The translations under genes were made by a program, and so were the position numbers. A model generated the notes under the pieces. The model worked only from the letters and a program-made list of their open reading frames with translations. It did no database searches and was not told where the DNA came from. A stretch of DNA of 43,188 bases from Clostridia bacterium (lineage in GTDB: Bacteria > Bacillota > Peptococcia > DRI-13 > SM3-B62), in NCBI GenBank assembly GCA_018432615.1, contig JAHDSQ010000035.1:1-43188 (forward strand), read 5' to 3'. Shown in pieces: positions 11,166 through 20,808 of the stretch. How positions within the stretch are numbered: position 1 is the first letter of the stretch; each line of letters opens with the position of its first letter.

Positions 11166-12293
11166 TTAATTCTTATTTTCCATGATTCTTCCTCTCTCGA
11201 TATATAATCTTTTTACCGACGTATTCCTGCCCCAATCTACAGAAGTATCCTCGGTGCTTGTTATAAAGCACTGTATTGCCCTTTCCCTGATCGTATTGAT
11301 AAGTTGCGTCCTCCTATTAACATCCAACTCCGACATAACATCATCAAGCAACAGTAAAGGATACTCCCCGGATTCCGCTTTAAAAAATTCCAACTCTGCC
11401 AACTTAATGGCTAAAACAGAAGTACGATGTTGTCCCTGAGAACCGTAGTATTTTAAATCATTTCCGTTAATAGAAAACCTCAAATCATCTCTGTGAGGAC
11501 CCCAGAGGGACATACCCCTTCTTATTTCATCATTTTTATGCCTTCTCATCTCTTCTCTTAATATTTCTTCTACTTCACTTTCTTTTTCTACCTCTATCTC
11601 TTTATTAATAATATACTTGATTTCAAAGTTTTCCTCTCCGTCTGTCAATTTTCTTTGTACCAGCCTTGTCAGGGGAGACAGTTTTCCTAAAACAGTTAAC
11701 CGTTTTTTTATAATGTCATTACCCGCAGCCAATAATTGTTGATCCAAAATTTCAAGCTGCTCCATGCTTTTAGGTCGGTGTTCCATCTTTTTTAACAGGT
11801 TATTACGCTGACTTAAAATACGATTATACTGTTGAAGCCTGACGTAATAACCAGGATTGGCCTGGGAAATATCATTATCCAGTAATCTCCTTCTTTCGGC
11901 AGGAGAACCCTTGATAATATTAAGGTCTTCCGGTGCAAAAAGAACCGTCGTTAAATTACCTAAAAGCTCGGATAGTTTATTTATTTTTAGCCCATTAACC
12001 TTAATCTCCTTTAAACTTTTTTGACCGGTATTGAAGGTAATTTCAATACCGGTACTACCTTGCCTACTTTTAACTTTCCCTCCAACATAAAAAAAATCTT
12101 TTTTCCATTGTATTAGTTGAGCCTCTTTGGCCGGACGATAAGATTTTCCGGTGGCAAGATAGTTAATTGACTCTAGTAAATTAGTTTTTCCCTGTGCATT
12201 CGAACCTACTAAAATATTAATTTGAGCAAGGAAATCCTTATTTACAACTTCATAATTACGAAAATTTTTTAACACCAATTTTTCCAAATACAA
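11166..12293 (-). CDS. recF: DNA replication and repair protein RecF
   Basis: SMC/ABC-type ATPase that helps load RecA at gaps and stalled forks with RecO and RecR. 375 aa. Walker A is GSNAQGKTNLLES, the signature is YYGSQGQHRTSVLAIKLAEL, and Walker B is LLLLDDVMSELD. I start at TTG 12293, which gives MYLEKLVLKNFRNYE, the canonical N terminus. GGGGAG lies 8 nt upstream; the ATG at 12311 would put that ribosome binding site inside the gene. It lies 29 nt from dnaN in the dnaA-dnaN-recF-remB-gyrB order typical of Firmicutes. Confidence 0.96.
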   Translation of the reverse strand: MYLEKLVLKNFRNYEVVNKDFLAQINILVGSNAQGKTNLLESINYLATGKSYRPAKEAQLIQWKKDFFYVGGKVKSRQGSTGIEITFNTGQKSLKEIKVNGLKINKLSELLGNLTTVLFAPEDLNIIKGSPAERRRLLDNDISQANPGYYVRLQQYNRILSQRNNLLKKMEHRPKSMEQLEILDQQLLAAGNDIIKKRLTVLGKLSPLTRLVQRKLTDGEENFEIKYIINKEIEVEKESEVEEILREEMRRHKNDEIRRGMSLWGPHRDDLRFSINGNDLKYYGSQGQHRTSVLAIKLAELEFFKAESGEYPLLLLDDVMSELDVNRRTQLINTIRERAIQCFITSTEDTSVDWGRNTSVKRLYIERGRIMENKN

Positions 12294-12322
12294 CAGAAAA
12301 ACTCCCCACATCAGGATCTAAA

Positions 12323-13426
12323 TCAGGCTCTTATCGGTAATAACAGGTAAATAAATTCTGTCGCGCTATCCGGCCTAATAATACTGGCGCTTTGTGCCCC
12401 GGTTAACTCAAAATAAATATTCTCTTCATCAAGCACTCTCAAAGCGTCAAGAATGTACTTTGAATTAAAGAGTATATTTACGTCGTCCCCTTCTTTTTCG
12501 GTGTTAATTAATTCATATCCGTGCCCCATTTCCGATTGAGAGGAAATAACAACAGTATCTCCTTGAATCTTTACCCCAATTGTATTGCTTTTGTCGTTTG
12601 CCAGTGTGAAAAGGGAAATACGCTCAACAGCCTCTGATAATTTTTTCTTATTAACCTTCATCTTGATGTTATACTCCAATGGCACAACCTGCCGATAATT
12701 TGGAAACTCGCCTTCCAGCAAGCGGCAGACCACTCGGATATTTAAATGCTTAAAGGACGCCAAATTATCTGTAATAATTATACAACAAGTTTCGTCATCT
12801 TCATACATCAGCCGGGCTAACTCTCCTAAAATTTTTGCGGGAATAATACACTTTACGACTTCCTCACTTTTATTATCAATGTTAATTTGTCGGAAGGCTA
12901 AGCGGTGAGTATCGGTAGCGACTAATCTAAATTTATCCCCTTCAAATTCACAAAGAATACCTGTAAATAAAGGCCTTATTTCATCAGCACTTGCAGCAAA
13001 TACTGTTTGCTTGATCATTTGTTTAAAAATAAGGGTGTTCAGTTCGAATTTACTACCCTCTGTTACCTCTGGAATCTCAGGGAAATCTGCAGATGGCAAT
13101 GTTTTGATCGATAATTGAGATTCCTCATAACTAATGGATAATAATCCTTCTTCCACTAGTTCCATTGTAACAGCCGCATCCGGAAGTCTCCTTACTATTT
13201 CCGTAAAATGGCGTGCAGGTACAACGGCTGTCCCTTCAATGAGAACTTCTGCCGGTACATAACATTCAATACTGATATCGAGATCAGTCGCCGTAAAATA
13301 GACAAAACCGTTTCTGGTATCGATTTTAATACACAAAAGAATGGGAGAAGTACTTCTTGTACTGATGGCTCTTTGAATGGCCATAACTCCGGTCAGTAAA
13401 TTTGACTTGGTGATAGTAATTTTCAT
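12323..13426 (-). CDS. dnaN: DNA polymerase III beta sliding clamp
   Basis: Ring-shaped processivity clamp of the replicative polymerase. 367 aa, three tandem clamp domains of about 120 residues each. Recognisable parts are the N terminus MKITITKSNLLTGVMAIQRA, the central DTHRLAFRQ motif and the C-terminal YLLLPIRA. ATG start at 13426 with CGGAGG upstream. It lies 254 nt downstream of dnaA; the gap holds a DnaA-box cluster and the likely unwinding site. Confidence 0.97.
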   Translation of the reverse strand: MKITITKSNLLTGVMAIQRAISTRSTSPILLCIKIDTRNGFVYFTATDLDISIECYVPAEVLIEGTAVVPARHFTEIVRRLPDAAVTMELVEEGLLSISYEESQLSIKTLPSADFPEIPEVTEGSKFELNTLIFKQMIKQTVFAASADEIRPLFTGILCEFEGDKFRLVATDTHRLAFRQINIDNKSEEVVKCIIPAKILGELARLMYEDDETCCIIITDNLASFKHLNIRVVCRLLEGEFPNYRQVVPLEYNIKMKVNKKKLSEAVERISLFTLANDKSNTIGVKIQGDTVVISSQSEMGHGYELINTEKEGDDVNILFNSKYILDALRVLDEENIYFELTGAQSASIIRPDSATEFIYLLLPIRA

Positions 13427-13490
13427 AAAAACATCCTCCGTTTGATATTTTTATTGTGAAAACAACAGAAATTTTATTTTTAAATATAAA

Positions 13491-13676
13491 TTAGTAGTAA
13501 TAGTAATAAGGGGTGTGGAAAAGTGAAGAACCGGGTTTAAAAGAGTATTTACAAGAGGTAAAGGGGCTTAATAAAATGTGGACAAGTAAGTCAGCCTGTC
13601 CACATTATCCCGCTAATAAAAATATATCACATTTTATCCACATGCAAAGAACAATTTCTCGTTAAGATTGTCCACA
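13491..13676 (-). other. oriC: oriC segment: DnaA boxes plus DnaA-trio unwinding element
   Basis: In the dnaA-dnaN gap, DnaA boxes or near boxes lie at 13668-13676 (TTGTCCACA), 13634-13642 (TTATCCACA, perfect), 13596-13604 (CTGTCCACA), 13577-13585 (TGTGGACAA) and 13514-13522 (TGTGGAAAA). On the minus strand the last box is followed by CCCC and then TTATTACTATTACTACTAA (13491-13509), a series of 3-nt repeats of the DnaA-trio kind. The order box, GC patch, trios matches the Bacillus subtilis basal unwinding system at the same place. An AT-rich stretch follows toward dnaN. Confidence 0.8.
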
Positions 13677-13680
13677 TTGA

Positions 13681-15015
13681 TCAATTTTGGACTCTATCTA
13701 TCAACATTTTAACTATAGCGTCAAGATTAGGATCACTCTTAACGTTTGAAGAGATCTTTTCATGAGCATGAATTACTGTTGAATGGTCGCGCCCGCCAAA
13801 TTCCTCTCCGATTTTTGGCAGAGAGAGATCGGTAAGCTCGCGGCATAGATACATAGCAATTTGCCTGGGAAAAGCGATATTACGTGTTTTTCTTTTGGTT
13901 TTAAAATCATCTATTCTAATATCAAAGTATTCTGCTACGGTTGATTGGATAGTATCGCTGGTTACTATTTTAGGACGGTTTTCAGGTAAAATATTTCTCA
14001 ACGCTTCAATACAAATATCCATATTGATTTCTTTGTTAGAAAGGGAGGCATAAGCTATTAATCTAATCAAGGCTCCCTCGAGTTCACGAATATTTGATTG
14101 AATCTTATCTGCTATATAGAGAATAACATCATCAGGTATATCGCGATAATTTTCCAACTCAGATTTTTTTCTCAGTATGGCTATTCTTGTCTCCAAATCA
14201 GGTGGTTGAATATCAGTGATTAATCCCCATTCAAAGCGGGAGCGCAAACGGTCTTCTAAAGTCGGAATATCTTTAGGGGGACGGTCGCTGGAAATTATAA
14301 TTTGTTTATTTGCCTCGTGCAGGGCGTTAAATGTATGGAAAAATTCTTCCTGAGTTCTTTCCTTTTTGGCAAGAAACTGAATATCATCAATCAGTAGGAC
14401 ATCGATATTGCGATACTTATTCCTGAATTCTACTGGAGAGTCATGTTGTATGGCATCAATAAGCTCATTCGTGAATTTCTCTGAGGTTACATACAGAACT
14501 TGTAAATTTTGATGGTTCTGCAGGACATAATGACCGATAGCATGCATCAAATGCGTTTTACCAAGGCCGACACCGCCGTAAATAAAAAAAGGATTATAGG
14601 CTTTGGCAATAGCCTCGGAAACAGCAAGAGAAGCCGCATGGGCAAAACGGTTACTATTACCTACAACAAACGTATCAAAAACATATTTAGGATTCAACGT
14701 ATTAGCCCCAAAAAAATTAAGGTTTGTATTATTCTTCTTGACTTTGGTATTATCTCCCTCTTGTCCGGCAATTATGAATTTTAGAGAAACTTCCTTTTTC
14801 AATACCTGGGAAGCCTTGTTTTTTATCAAATCATAATAACGGGTTTCGAGCCAATCCTTAGCGAATTCATTAGGCACAACCACGGTCAAAAAGTAATCAT
14901 CAAATGAATATAAGTATGTAGATCTAAACCAGGTATCATAGCTGGGACGGGAAAGCTCATTCTCTAATAGCAGCAGAATTGATTGCCAGATTTCTGTTAA
15001 TTGATTTTTGACCAT
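13681..15015 (-). CDS. dnaA: Chromosomal replication initiator DnaA
   Basis: AAA+ initiator that binds DnaA boxes, opens oriC and helps load the helicase. 444 aa. Domain I is residues 1-85, a short linker runs to about 108, then the AAA+ core with Walker [10 protein letters not shown] (147-155) and Walker [11 protein letters not shown]. The C-terminal DNA-binding domain carries the signature [18 protein letters not shown] start at 15015 with TTTGGAGGTTAT upstream. It is transcribed away from the upstream DnaA-box cluster, which overlaps its own leader and suggests autoregulation. Confidence 0.98.
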   Translation of the reverse strand: MVKNQLTEIWQSILLLLENELSRPSYDTWFRSTYLYSFDDYFLTVVVPNEFAKDWLETRYYDLIKNKASQVLKKEVSLKFIIAGQEGDNTKVKKNNTNLNFFGANTLNPKYVFDTFVVGNSNRFAHAASLAVSEAIAKAYNPFFIYGGVGLGKTHLMHAIGHYVLQNHQNLQVLYVTSEKFTNELIDAIQHDSPVEFRNKYRNIDVLLIDDIQFLAKKERTQEEFFHTFNALHEANKQIIISSDRPPKDIPTLEDRLRSRFEWGLITDIQPPDLETRIAILRKKSELENYRDIPDDVILYIADKIQSNIRELEGALIRLIAYASLSNKEINMDICIEALRNILPENRPKIVTSDTIQSTVAEYFDIRIDDFKTKRKTRNIAFPRQIAMYLCRELTDLSLPKIGEEFGGRDHSTVIHAHEKISSNVKSDPNLDAIVKMLIDRVQN

Positions 15016-15050
15016 AGATTATAACCTCCAAAGGATAAAAAACAATCATG

Positions 15051-15083
15051 TTATACACAGTATTATCCACATAGTGTGGATAA
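15051..15083. other. oriC: oriC segment: DnaA-box cluster upstream of dnaA
   Basis: Three DnaA boxes: TTATACACA (15051-15059, one mismatch), TTATCCACA (15063-15071, perfect) and TGTGGATAA (15075-15083, perfect, opposite orientation). They lie in the 268-bp dnaA-rpmH gap, in the dnaA leader between its promoter and start codon. This corresponds to the incA/incB side of a bipartite Bacillus-type origin. Confidence 0.85.
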
Positions 15084-15132
15084 AAATACATAAAACCAAT
15101 ATTGCGAGTAGTAAAACATAACCCGTGTCATT

Positions 15133-15161
15133 ATCATATCAAAATAAAAATTAGTTATCAA
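15133..15161 (-). promoter_or_regulatory. Candidate dnaA promoter
   Basis: Minus-strand -35 TTGATA (15156-15161), 17-bp spacer, -10 TATGAT (15133-15138). It would place the DnaA boxes at 15051-15083 in the transcribed leader. Confidence 0.6.
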
Positions 15162-15193
15162 TAAGAAATAAAGGCAACCGTAGTCTTAATTTC

Positions 15194-15222
15194 TTGACAT
15201 CAACTGTTGGCTGATTTATAAT
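15194..15222 (+). promoter_or_regulatory. Consensus promoter of the rpmH operon
   Basis: Perfect -35 TTGACA (15194-15199), 17-bp spacer, perfect -10 TATAAT (15217-15222). It reads into rpmH and is divergent from the dnaA promoter. Confidence 0.9.
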
Positions 15223-15283
15223 CTTTCTTGTATCTTAAATTTAATAAAGAAAGCGTAATGGCAGTGTGCCAGGGGGTGTGAAA

Positions 15284-15418
15284 GTGAAGAGGACATATCA
15301 GCCGAAAAATCGTAAACATAAAAGAGTGCACGGGTTTTTAGCAAGAATGAAAACAACCAGCGGGCGCAAGGTAATTAAACGTAGAAGATTGAGAGACAGG
15401 AAGAGATTATCGGTATAG
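15284..15418 (+). CDS. rpmH: 50S ribosomal protein L34
   Basis: A 44-aa, very basic ribosomal protein. The translation begins [18 protein letters not shown], continues with [13 protein letters not shown] and ends with [12 protein letters not shown], the full L34 pattern. Start is GTG at 15284 with AGGGGGTG upstream. It is preceded by a perfect consensus promoter and lies next to rnpA, the near-universal order at bacterial origins. A small hairpin follows before rnpA. Confidence 0.97.
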   Translation: MKRTYQPKNRKHKRVHGFLARMKTTSGRKVIKRRRLRDRKRLSV

Positions 15419-15419
15419 G

Positions 15420-15440
15420 GGCCACTACTTGTGGCCTTTT
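15420..15440 (+). terminator. Hairpin between rpmH and rnpA
   Basis: GGCCAC pairs with GTGGCC around a 5-nt loop, followed by TTTT. The short U run suggests a partial terminator that lowers rnpA expression relative to the more abundant L34. Confidence 0.6.
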
Positions 15441-15485
15441 ATAATATTATATTAAAATAGTCTCAAATACGAAAAAAATAATAAT

Positions 15486-15866
15486 ATGGGTGATAGATTG
15501 TTAAAGAGGCAATTTCGTTTAAAAAATAAAAAAGAATTTAACAGAGTTTATAACGAGGGAAAATCGGTGTATGATCGTTATCTTGTTCTCAGCTATATAA
15601 AAAGGGAGAACAGGGAAAAGAATATAGATACAACCAGAATTGGTTTTGCCGTGTCACGAAAATTAGGTGGGGCTGTGGATAGAAATAAGGTAAAGAGAAT
15701 AATGAGAGAAGCAATTAAGCCCCAAGTAAATAAAATAAAACCCTATTATGATATTATTTTTATCGGAAAGAGAAAAATTAAAGGGATTTCCTATGGGGAT
15801 GTTGAAAAGAGTATGCTAGTTCTTTTAATGAAAGCAGGTTTATTGGATAAGGACGAAATGAAATGA
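15486..15866 (+). CDS. rnpA: Ribonuclease P protein component
   Basis: Basic protein cofactor of RNase P, which trims the 5' leaders of precursor tRNAs with the catalytic RNA. About 122-126 aa. The family core is visible: [17 protein letters not shown] at the start, [20 protein letters not shown] (substrate-binding RNR region) in the middle and [10 protein letters not shown] near the end. The ATG at 15486 has no ribosome binding site; the TTG at 15498 (giving MLKRQFRLK) has GGGTGAT just upstream and is a fair alternative. The 3' end overlaps yidD by 4 nt. Confidence 0.95.
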   Translation: MGDRLLKRQFRLKNKKEFNRVYNEGKSVYDRYLVLSYIKRENREKNIDTTRIGFAVSRKLGGAVDRNKVKRIMREAIKPQVNKIKPYYDIIFIGKRKIKGISYGDVEKSMLVLLMKAGLLDKDEMK

Positions 15867-16075
15867 TCAAAAATCTTTTATTGTTAATAATAAGGGGTTA
15901 TCAGATTTTTATATCGCCGCTTTTGGGACAAACTTGCAGATTTTATCCGTCATGTTCGGTCTATGCCTATCAGGCATTAGAAAAATATGGTGTTTGCAGA
16001 GGTTCTTGGCTGGCGCTGAAAAGGGTTTGCAAGTGTCATCCGTTTAACCCGGGTGGATATGACCCTGTGAAATAA
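15863..16075 (+). CDS. yidD: Membrane protein insertion efficiency factor YidD
   Basis: A 70-aa protein of the YidD (DUF37) family, thought to help YidC insert membrane proteins. It has an N-terminal amphipathic stretch ([18 protein letters not shown]), the conserved [11 protein letters not shown] and a C-terminal [12 protein letters not shown], which define the family. Start ATG 15863 overlaps the rnpA stop (ATGA), so translation is probably coupled. It sits between rnpA and yidC as usual. Confidence 0.96.
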   Translation: MIKNLLLLIIRGYQIFISPLLGQTCRFYPSCSVYAYQALEKYGVCRGSWLALKRVCKCHPFNPGGYDPVK

Positions 16076-16088
16076 AAAAAATAAGGAG

Positions 16089-16166
16089 GTGAAACTGTTA
16101 CAAGAAAATAAGTTTGTAACAGGCGGGTATTGGGTCAAATATGGTCTATGTTACTACAAGGAATAA
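16089..16166 (+). CDS. Possible short leader frame overlapping yidC
   Basis: A strong AAGGAGG (16083-16089) is followed by a frame of at most 25 codons ending at TAA 16164-16166. It would start at CTG 16095 (good 5-nt spacing, but a rare start codon) or GTG 16089 (overlapping the GGAGG). The peptide includes LLQENKFVTGGYWVKY. It overlaps the yidC start in a different frame. It may be a leader peptide that couples or regulates yidC translation, or the ribosome binding site may be a relic. No homology is recognised. Confidence 0.3.
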   Translation: MKLLQENKFVTGGYWVKYGLCYYKE

Positions 16167-16810
16167 GTTCGTTATTAAGTTATTTGTATGAATTAACCGT
16201 AACGATGGGTATACCTAGTTACGCTTTGGCTATAATTTTTTTAACCTTGATTATCAAAATAATTACCTTTCCTCTCAATAACAAGCAAATGAAGTCTATG
16301 AAAAAAATGCAAGAGATACAGCCATTAATTCAAGAGGTGCAAAAGAAATACAAAAAAAGTCCGGAAAAAGCCAATCAAAAGGTAATGGAGATATATAAAG
16401 AATATAAGGTCAATCCGATGTCGGGATGTCTGCCGTTAGTAATACAAATGCCAATACTATTTGCGCTTTTTAGGACATTGCAGTCTTTTCAGTATAACGA
16501 TTTGGGCTCGGGTTTTTTATGGGTGGAGCACTTAATGAATCCCGATCCAATCATTATTCCGATAATAGTGGCTCTAACAACGTTTCTGCAGTCGAAGATT
16601 TCAACGCCAAGTACCGCCGGGAATTCGGCGGGAGCTTCAACGCAAAAAACAATGCTTTATTTTATGCCGCTGATGATTGGATATATGAGTACAAAATTTC
16701 CGACCGGGTTATCATTGTATTGGATATTTAATAACATCTTTGGAGTGCTCCAACAATTGTTGATTAACCGTAAGCCCACCTTAATAAAGGGGGAAATTGA
16801 AGAAAAATGA
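16130..16810 (+). CDS. yidC: Membrane protein insertase YidC/SpoIIIJ
   Basis: Inserts and folds membrane proteins, alone or with SecYEG. 226 aa, the short Gram-positive form without the large periplasmic domain. Core features: a membrane segment around YALAIIFLTLIIKIITFPLN, the basic cytoplasmic hairpin NNKQMKSMKKMQEIQPLIQ, then MSGCLPLVIQMPILFALFR and a C-terminal pair of helices including FPTGLSLYWIFNN. No clear lipobox is seen at the N terminus. The start is uncertain: TTG 16130 or ATG 16148, both with poor ribosome binding sites, while a strong one lies 40 nt upstream in front of a short frame. It overlaps jag by 4 nt. Confidence 0.95.
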   Translation: MGQIWSMLLQGISSLLSYLYELTVTMGIPSYALAIIFLTLIIKIITFPLNNKQMKSMKKMQEIQPLIQEVQKKYKKSPEKANQKVMEIYKEYKVNPMSGCLPLVIQMPILFALFRTLQSFQYNDLGSGFLWVEHLMNPDPIIIPIIVALTTFLQSKISTPSTAGNSAGASTQKTMLYFMPLMIGYMSTKFPTGLSLYWIFNNIFGVLQQLLINRKPTLIKGEIEEK

Positions 16811-17433
16811 GTACCATCGAAATTACTGGCAGAACGGTGGAAGAGGCTATCAAGAGGGCAGTTAAGGAGTTTAATGTAACAAAAGACAATCTCAAGATAG
16901 AAGTGCTGGAAGAAGCAAGTAAAGGTTTTTTAGGGATTATCGGAGGCAAGGAAGCTAGAATAAAAGCAAGTATTGCTGAATCGCCTCTCGATGTGGCTAA
17001 AAAGTACCTAGAGAATGTCATAAGCAAAATAGGAATATCAACAAAAATAGAGATATTAAAAAACAGCGAATATACGAGATTTGTCCTTTATGGAGAAAAA
17101 TTAGGTGTTTTAATAGGCAGAAGAGGAGAGACACTGGATGCCATTCAGTATTTGGTAAATATAGTAGCGAATAAGTGTGCAGATAATAGGGTTAAGATAG
17201 TGTTGGATGCAGAAGGTTATCGGCAACGCAGAGAAGATACCTTAAGAAGACTGGCCCATAGGATGGAAGAAAAGGTAAAGAGGACGGAAAAGGAAGTTGT
17301 CTTGGAACCGATGAGTCCCCAGGAAAGAAGGATTATTCACACGGCGTTACAGGATAGTGAACATGTAAAGACGTTAAGCGAGGGACAAGAACCATATAGA
17401 AAGGTTGTTATTTATCCCATAAGCAGCTATTAG
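16807..17433 (+). CDS. jag: RNA-binding protein Jag/KhpB
   Basis: Partner gene of yidC/spoIIIJ; an RNA-binding protein linked to cell division and cell-wall growth in Gram-positives. 208 aa with three parts: the Jag N-terminal domain (EITGRTVEEAIKRAVKEF and KGFLGIIGGKEA), a KH domain with GVLIGRRGETLDAIQYLVN, and an R3H domain near the end with ERRIIHTALQ (Arg...His). The ATG start overlaps the yidC stop (ATGA). Transcript probably continues into mnmE through a weak terminator. Confidence 0.95.
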   Translation: MSTIEITGRTVEEAIKRAVKEFNVTKDNLKIEVLEEASKGFLGIIGGKEARIKASIAESPLDVAKKYLENVISKIGISTKIEILKNSEYTRFVLYGEKLGVLIGRRGETLDAIQYLVNIVANKCADNRVKIVLDAEGYRQRREDTLRRLAHRMEEKVKRTEKEVVLEPMSPQERRIIHTALQDSEHVKTLSEGQEPYRKVVIYPISSY

Positions 17434-17466
17434 CAGAGACTCAAGCAAAAATGAGAATAAACAATT

Positions 17467-17497
17467 AACAGCCTGGTTATTTATTCCAGGCTGTTGT
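17467..17497 (+). terminator. Hairpin between jag and mnmE
   Basis: AACAGCCTGG and CCAGGCTGTT form a perfect 10-bp stem with a 9-nt loop, followed by the weak U tract GTTCTT. mnmE begins only 20 nt further with no room for a promoter, so read-through must occur. Confidence 0.65.
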
Positions 17498-17516
17498 TCT
17501 TGATGGGGTGGAATAA

Positions 17517-18908
17517 ATGTATTTTGATACAATTTGTGCTATTGCAACGGCTATGGGAACAGCCGGGATCGGAATTGTGAGGATTTCCGGAAGTGAAGCC
17601 GGCGGGATAGCCGAGAAGGTTTTTAAAAGTAAAAACGGAGAGTTGTTAGCAGACAAGCCCGGTTATAGCATCACATACGGTATGGCAGTGGATGAGGAAG
17701 GGATGTTTGTGGACGAAGTACTGGCCATGACTATGTGGGCTCCTAAGAGCTATACCGGGGAGGATGTAGTTGAGTTACACTGTCACGGGGGCAGGATGAT
17801 AACAAAAAAAATACTGGAACTTGTTTTAAAAGCCGGGGCCCGCTTAGCAGAACCGGGAGAGTTCAGTAAAAGGGCTTTTTTGAACGGCAAAATAGATTTA
17901 ACAAAAGCCGAAGCAATTATCGATATTATTAATGCCAAAACAGAAACTGCTATCTATGCTGCGGGAAACAATCTTAAAGGCAGTATATATCATAGACTAA
18001 AAGAAATAAGCCGGCAGCTTATAGAGATATTGGCCTATCTGGAGGCAGATATCGACTATCCGGAAGAAGAATTATACAGATTTTCTTCTCAAGAACTGTT
18101 GGAAAGGATTCAGGAACAAAAGAATGAAATTGAAGGGCTATTAAAGACATATAAAAGTGGCAGGATTATGCGAGAAGGACTGAAAACAGCGATTATCGGC
18201 AAACCGAATGTTGGCAAATCAAGCCTTCTAAATGCTGTTTTGAACGCTGAAAGGGCCATAGTAACGGAAATTCCGGGAACAACCAGAGATATTATTGAGG
18301 AATACTATGATTTGGGAGGAATCCCGCTTGTTTTGATAGATACGGCCGGTATTCGCGAAACTAAGGATCAGATTGAAAAAATAGGGGTGGAAAAAACTCA
18401 AGAGAAGATTAAGGAAGCGGATATCATTCTTTATGTCCTTGATTTAGCCTCCGGTATTAGCCTTGAGGATTTAGAGCAAATTAAAAGGTTAAATAAAGAG
18501 AAGGTATTAGTGGTAATAAACAAAGTTGATCTGCGAGGAAGAGAAGATGGAGAAGGAAAGGAAGAAGAAATACCAAGACTCTTACCCGGATATAAACTTT
18601 TGTTTATTTCAGCAAAAGAAAAGACAGGATTATACGAACTGCAGGAGAGTATCAAGGAAAAAGTGTTTGCCGGAGATGTGGAGATTAATGACAAGCCATT
18701 ATTAGCAAACGTAAGACAAAAGGATTCATTAGAGAAGGCTTTCTTATCAATTAAAAATGCTGAAGACGCGGTTAAGGCAGGGATTCCTACAGATATGGCG
18801 GCGATAGACCTCAAACAAGCTCTCTTAAGCATTGGAGAAGTAACCGGGGAGACACTGGACGACGAGATTGTAGACAAAATATTTTCTGAGTTCTGCTTAG
18901 GGAAGTAA
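17517..18908 (+). CDS. mnmE: tRNA modification GTPase MnmE
   Basis: With MnmG installs the (carboxymethyl)aminomethyl group on U34 of tRNAs reading two-codon boxes. 463 aa. The N-terminal tetrahydrofolate-binding domain begins [20 protein letters not shown] helical domain is interrupted by a G domain with G1 [10 protein letters not shown]2 GTTRD, G3 DTAGIRE and G4 NKVD. The C-terminal motif is FCLGK, with the essential cysteine. ATG start at 17517. It is followed 13 nt later by mnmG, its functional partner. Confidence 0.97.
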   Translation: MYFDTICAIATAMGTAGIGIVRISGSEAGGIAEKVFKSKNGELLADKPGYSITYGMAVDEEGMFVDEVLAMTMWAPKSYTGEDVVELHCHGGRMITKKILELVLKAGARLAEPGEFSKRAFLNGKIDLTKAEAIIDIINAKTETAIYAAGNNLKGSIYHRLKEISRQLIEILAYLEADIDYPEEELYRFSSQELLERIQEQKNEIEGLLKTYKSGRIMREGLKTAIIGKPNVGKSSLLNAVLNAERAIVTEIPGTTRDIIEEYYDLGGIPLVLIDTAGIRETKDQIEKIGVEKTQEKIKEADIILYVLDLASGISLEDLEQIKRLNKEKVLVVINKVDLRGREDGEGKEEEIPRLLPGYKLLFISAKEKTGLYELQESIKEKVFAGDVEINDKPLLANVRQKDSLEKAFLSIKNAEDAVKAGIPTDMAAIDLKQALLSIGEVTGETLDDEIVDKIFSEFCLGK

Positions 18909-18921
18909 GGAGGAGAAAGGC

Positions 18922-20808
18922 ATGTCGTATATAGCGGGAGAGTATGATTGTGCAATTGTGGGGGCAGGACATGCCGGTTGTGAAGCGGCATTGGCCGCGG
19001 CGCGGATGGGATGCCGTACCGTAATATTTACTATTTCCATAGAAAATGTAGCTTTAATGGCTTGCAATCCATCCTTAGGGGGACCGGCTAAAGCAAATAT
19101 AGTGAGAGAGATAGATGCTTTGGGCGGGGAAATGGGAAAAAACATGGATGCGGCATGTATTCAAGCCCGTCTTTTAAATACCGGGAAGGGGCCGGCTGTT
19201 TATGCGATAAGGGGACAAGCCGATAAAACAATATACCAGACAAGAATGATAAGAGTCTTGCAAAGCCAAGAAAACCTGAGTCTCAAACAGGCAATGGTGG
19301 AAAAGATTATTTTAGACGAAAACCAAGAGGTTTCTGCGGTCGAAACAGAAACAGGTGCAATATACCGTACAAAAACAGTGATATTATGTACCGGAACGTA
19401 TCTTAACGGTAAAATAATCATCGGGGATGTAAATTATCAGGGCGGACCAAACGGACAGAGGGCCTCAATAAACCTGTCAGGCAATATGAAGGGTCAGGGG
19501 ATTGAGATTGGAAGGTTTAAGACCGGTACACCGGCAAGGGTAGACAAGAAAACCCTCAGGCTTGGGAAAATGGTGGCACAACCGGGAGACGAAGAGGAAC
19601 TGCACTTTTCTTTTCTGACAGAAGGACCTAATAAGTACAATGTTCCCTGCTATTTAACATACACGAATAAAACAACCCATCAGGTAATCAATGACAACAT
19701 TCACTTATCACCGTTGTTTAGTGGAAAGATAGAAGGCGTAGGGCCAAGATACTGTCCCTCAATAGAGGATAAGGTGGTAAGATTTGCAGATAAGGACAAG
19801 CACCAAATATTTATAGAGCCGGAAGGGCTTGAGACAGACGAAATGTATGTACAGGGGATGTCCTCCAGTATGCCGGAAGAGGTGCAGTTAAAATTCCTGC
19901 GTACCGTGGAAGGAATGGAAGACGTTGAGGTTGTGAGGATCGGCTATGCAATTGAATACGATTATGTGATACCGACCCAGTTGAGGTTGTCACTTGAAAT
20001 GAAAAACTACGAAGGTTTGTTTTGTGCCGGACAGATCAACGGTTCTTCAGGCTACGAAGAAGCCGCTGCCCAAGGATTGATGGCCGGGATTAATGCCGCA
20101 CTGAAAATAGCCAATAAGGAGCCTTTTTTCCTAAAAAGATCCGAGGCGTACATTGGAGTCTTAATCGACGATTTAGTGACCAAAGGGACTAATGAGCCCT
20201 ATCGGATGATGACTTCCCGAGCGGAATACCGATTGCTTTTAAGACAGGACAATGCTGATTTGCGGTTAACCGAGAAGGGAAGAAGGCTTGGGTTGGTCTC
20301 GGACGAAAGATATGAGAGATATCTTAAGAAAAAAATGGCATTAGAGGAGGAACTGGCGCGCTTAAAACAAGTAACCATCACTCCGTCACAAGAAAAGCTG
20401 AGGGAAATGTTGGGAAGAAAGGAAAGCCCGCCTCTACGCAGAGCTATTACACTCTATGAGTTGCTGAAGCGTCCGGAACTAAGGTACAATGATTTGGTGA
20501 CAATAGGGGAGGGGAAAGAGCTGTCCCCTGAGGTTAAGGAACAGTTAGAAATCCAAATTAAATACGAAGGATACATCGAAAAACAAAAAGCCCAGGTCGA
20601 GAGATTCGAAAGACTCGAAGGGAAACGATTACCCACAGATCTCGTTTATTCGGAAATAGAGGGTATCTCAGTGGAGGCCCGGCAGAAACTGGAAAAGCTC
20701 AAGCCGGAATCTATCGGACAAGCGTCCCGTATTTCGGGAGTATCGCCTGCCGATATCTCGGTGTTGTTGGTGTATATGGAGCAAAAGAGGCAAAAAAGGG
20801 GAAAATGA
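18922..20808 (+). CDS. mnmG: tRNA uridine-5-carboxymethylaminomethyl modification enzyme MnmG
   Basis: FAD-dependent partner of MnmE in U34 modification. 628 aa, the usual length. The FAD-binding dinucleotide fold is at the N terminus ([21 protein letters not shown]). Family motifs include [49 protein letters not shown] and [20 protein letters not shown]. The C terminus is the helical MnmE- and tRNA-contacting domain. ATG start with GGAGGAGAAAGGC upstream; the 3' end overlaps rsmG by 4 nt. Confidence 0.98.
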   Translation: MSYIAGEYDCAIVGAGHAGCEAALAAARMGCRTVIFTISIENVALMACNPSLGGPAKANIVREIDALGGEMGKNMDAACIQARLLNTGKGPAVYAIRGQADKTIYQTRMIRVLQSQENLSLKQAMVEKIILDENQEVSAVETETGAIYRTKTVILCTGTYLNGKIIIGDVNYQGGPNGQRASINLSGNMKGQGIEIGRFKTGTPARVDKKTLRLGKMVAQPGDEEELHFSFLTEGPNKYNVPCYLTYTNKTTHQVINDNIHLSPLFSGKIEGVGPRYCPSIEDKVVRFADKDKHQIFIEPEGLETDEMYVQGMSSSMPEEVQLKFLRTVEGMEDVEVVRIGYAIEYDYVIPTQLRLSLEMKNYEGLFCAGQINGSSGYEEAAAQGLMAGINAALKIANKEPFFLKRSEAYIGVLIDDLVTKGTNEPYRMMTSRAEYRLLLRQDNADLRLTEKGRRLGLVSDERYERYLKKKMALEEELARLKQVTITPSQEKLREMLGRKESPPLRRAITLYELLKRPELRYNDLVTIGEGKELSPEVKEQLEIQIKYEGYIEKQKAQVERFERLEGKRLPTDLVYSEIEGISVEARQKLEKLKPESIGQASRISGVSPADISVLLVYMEQKRQKRGK

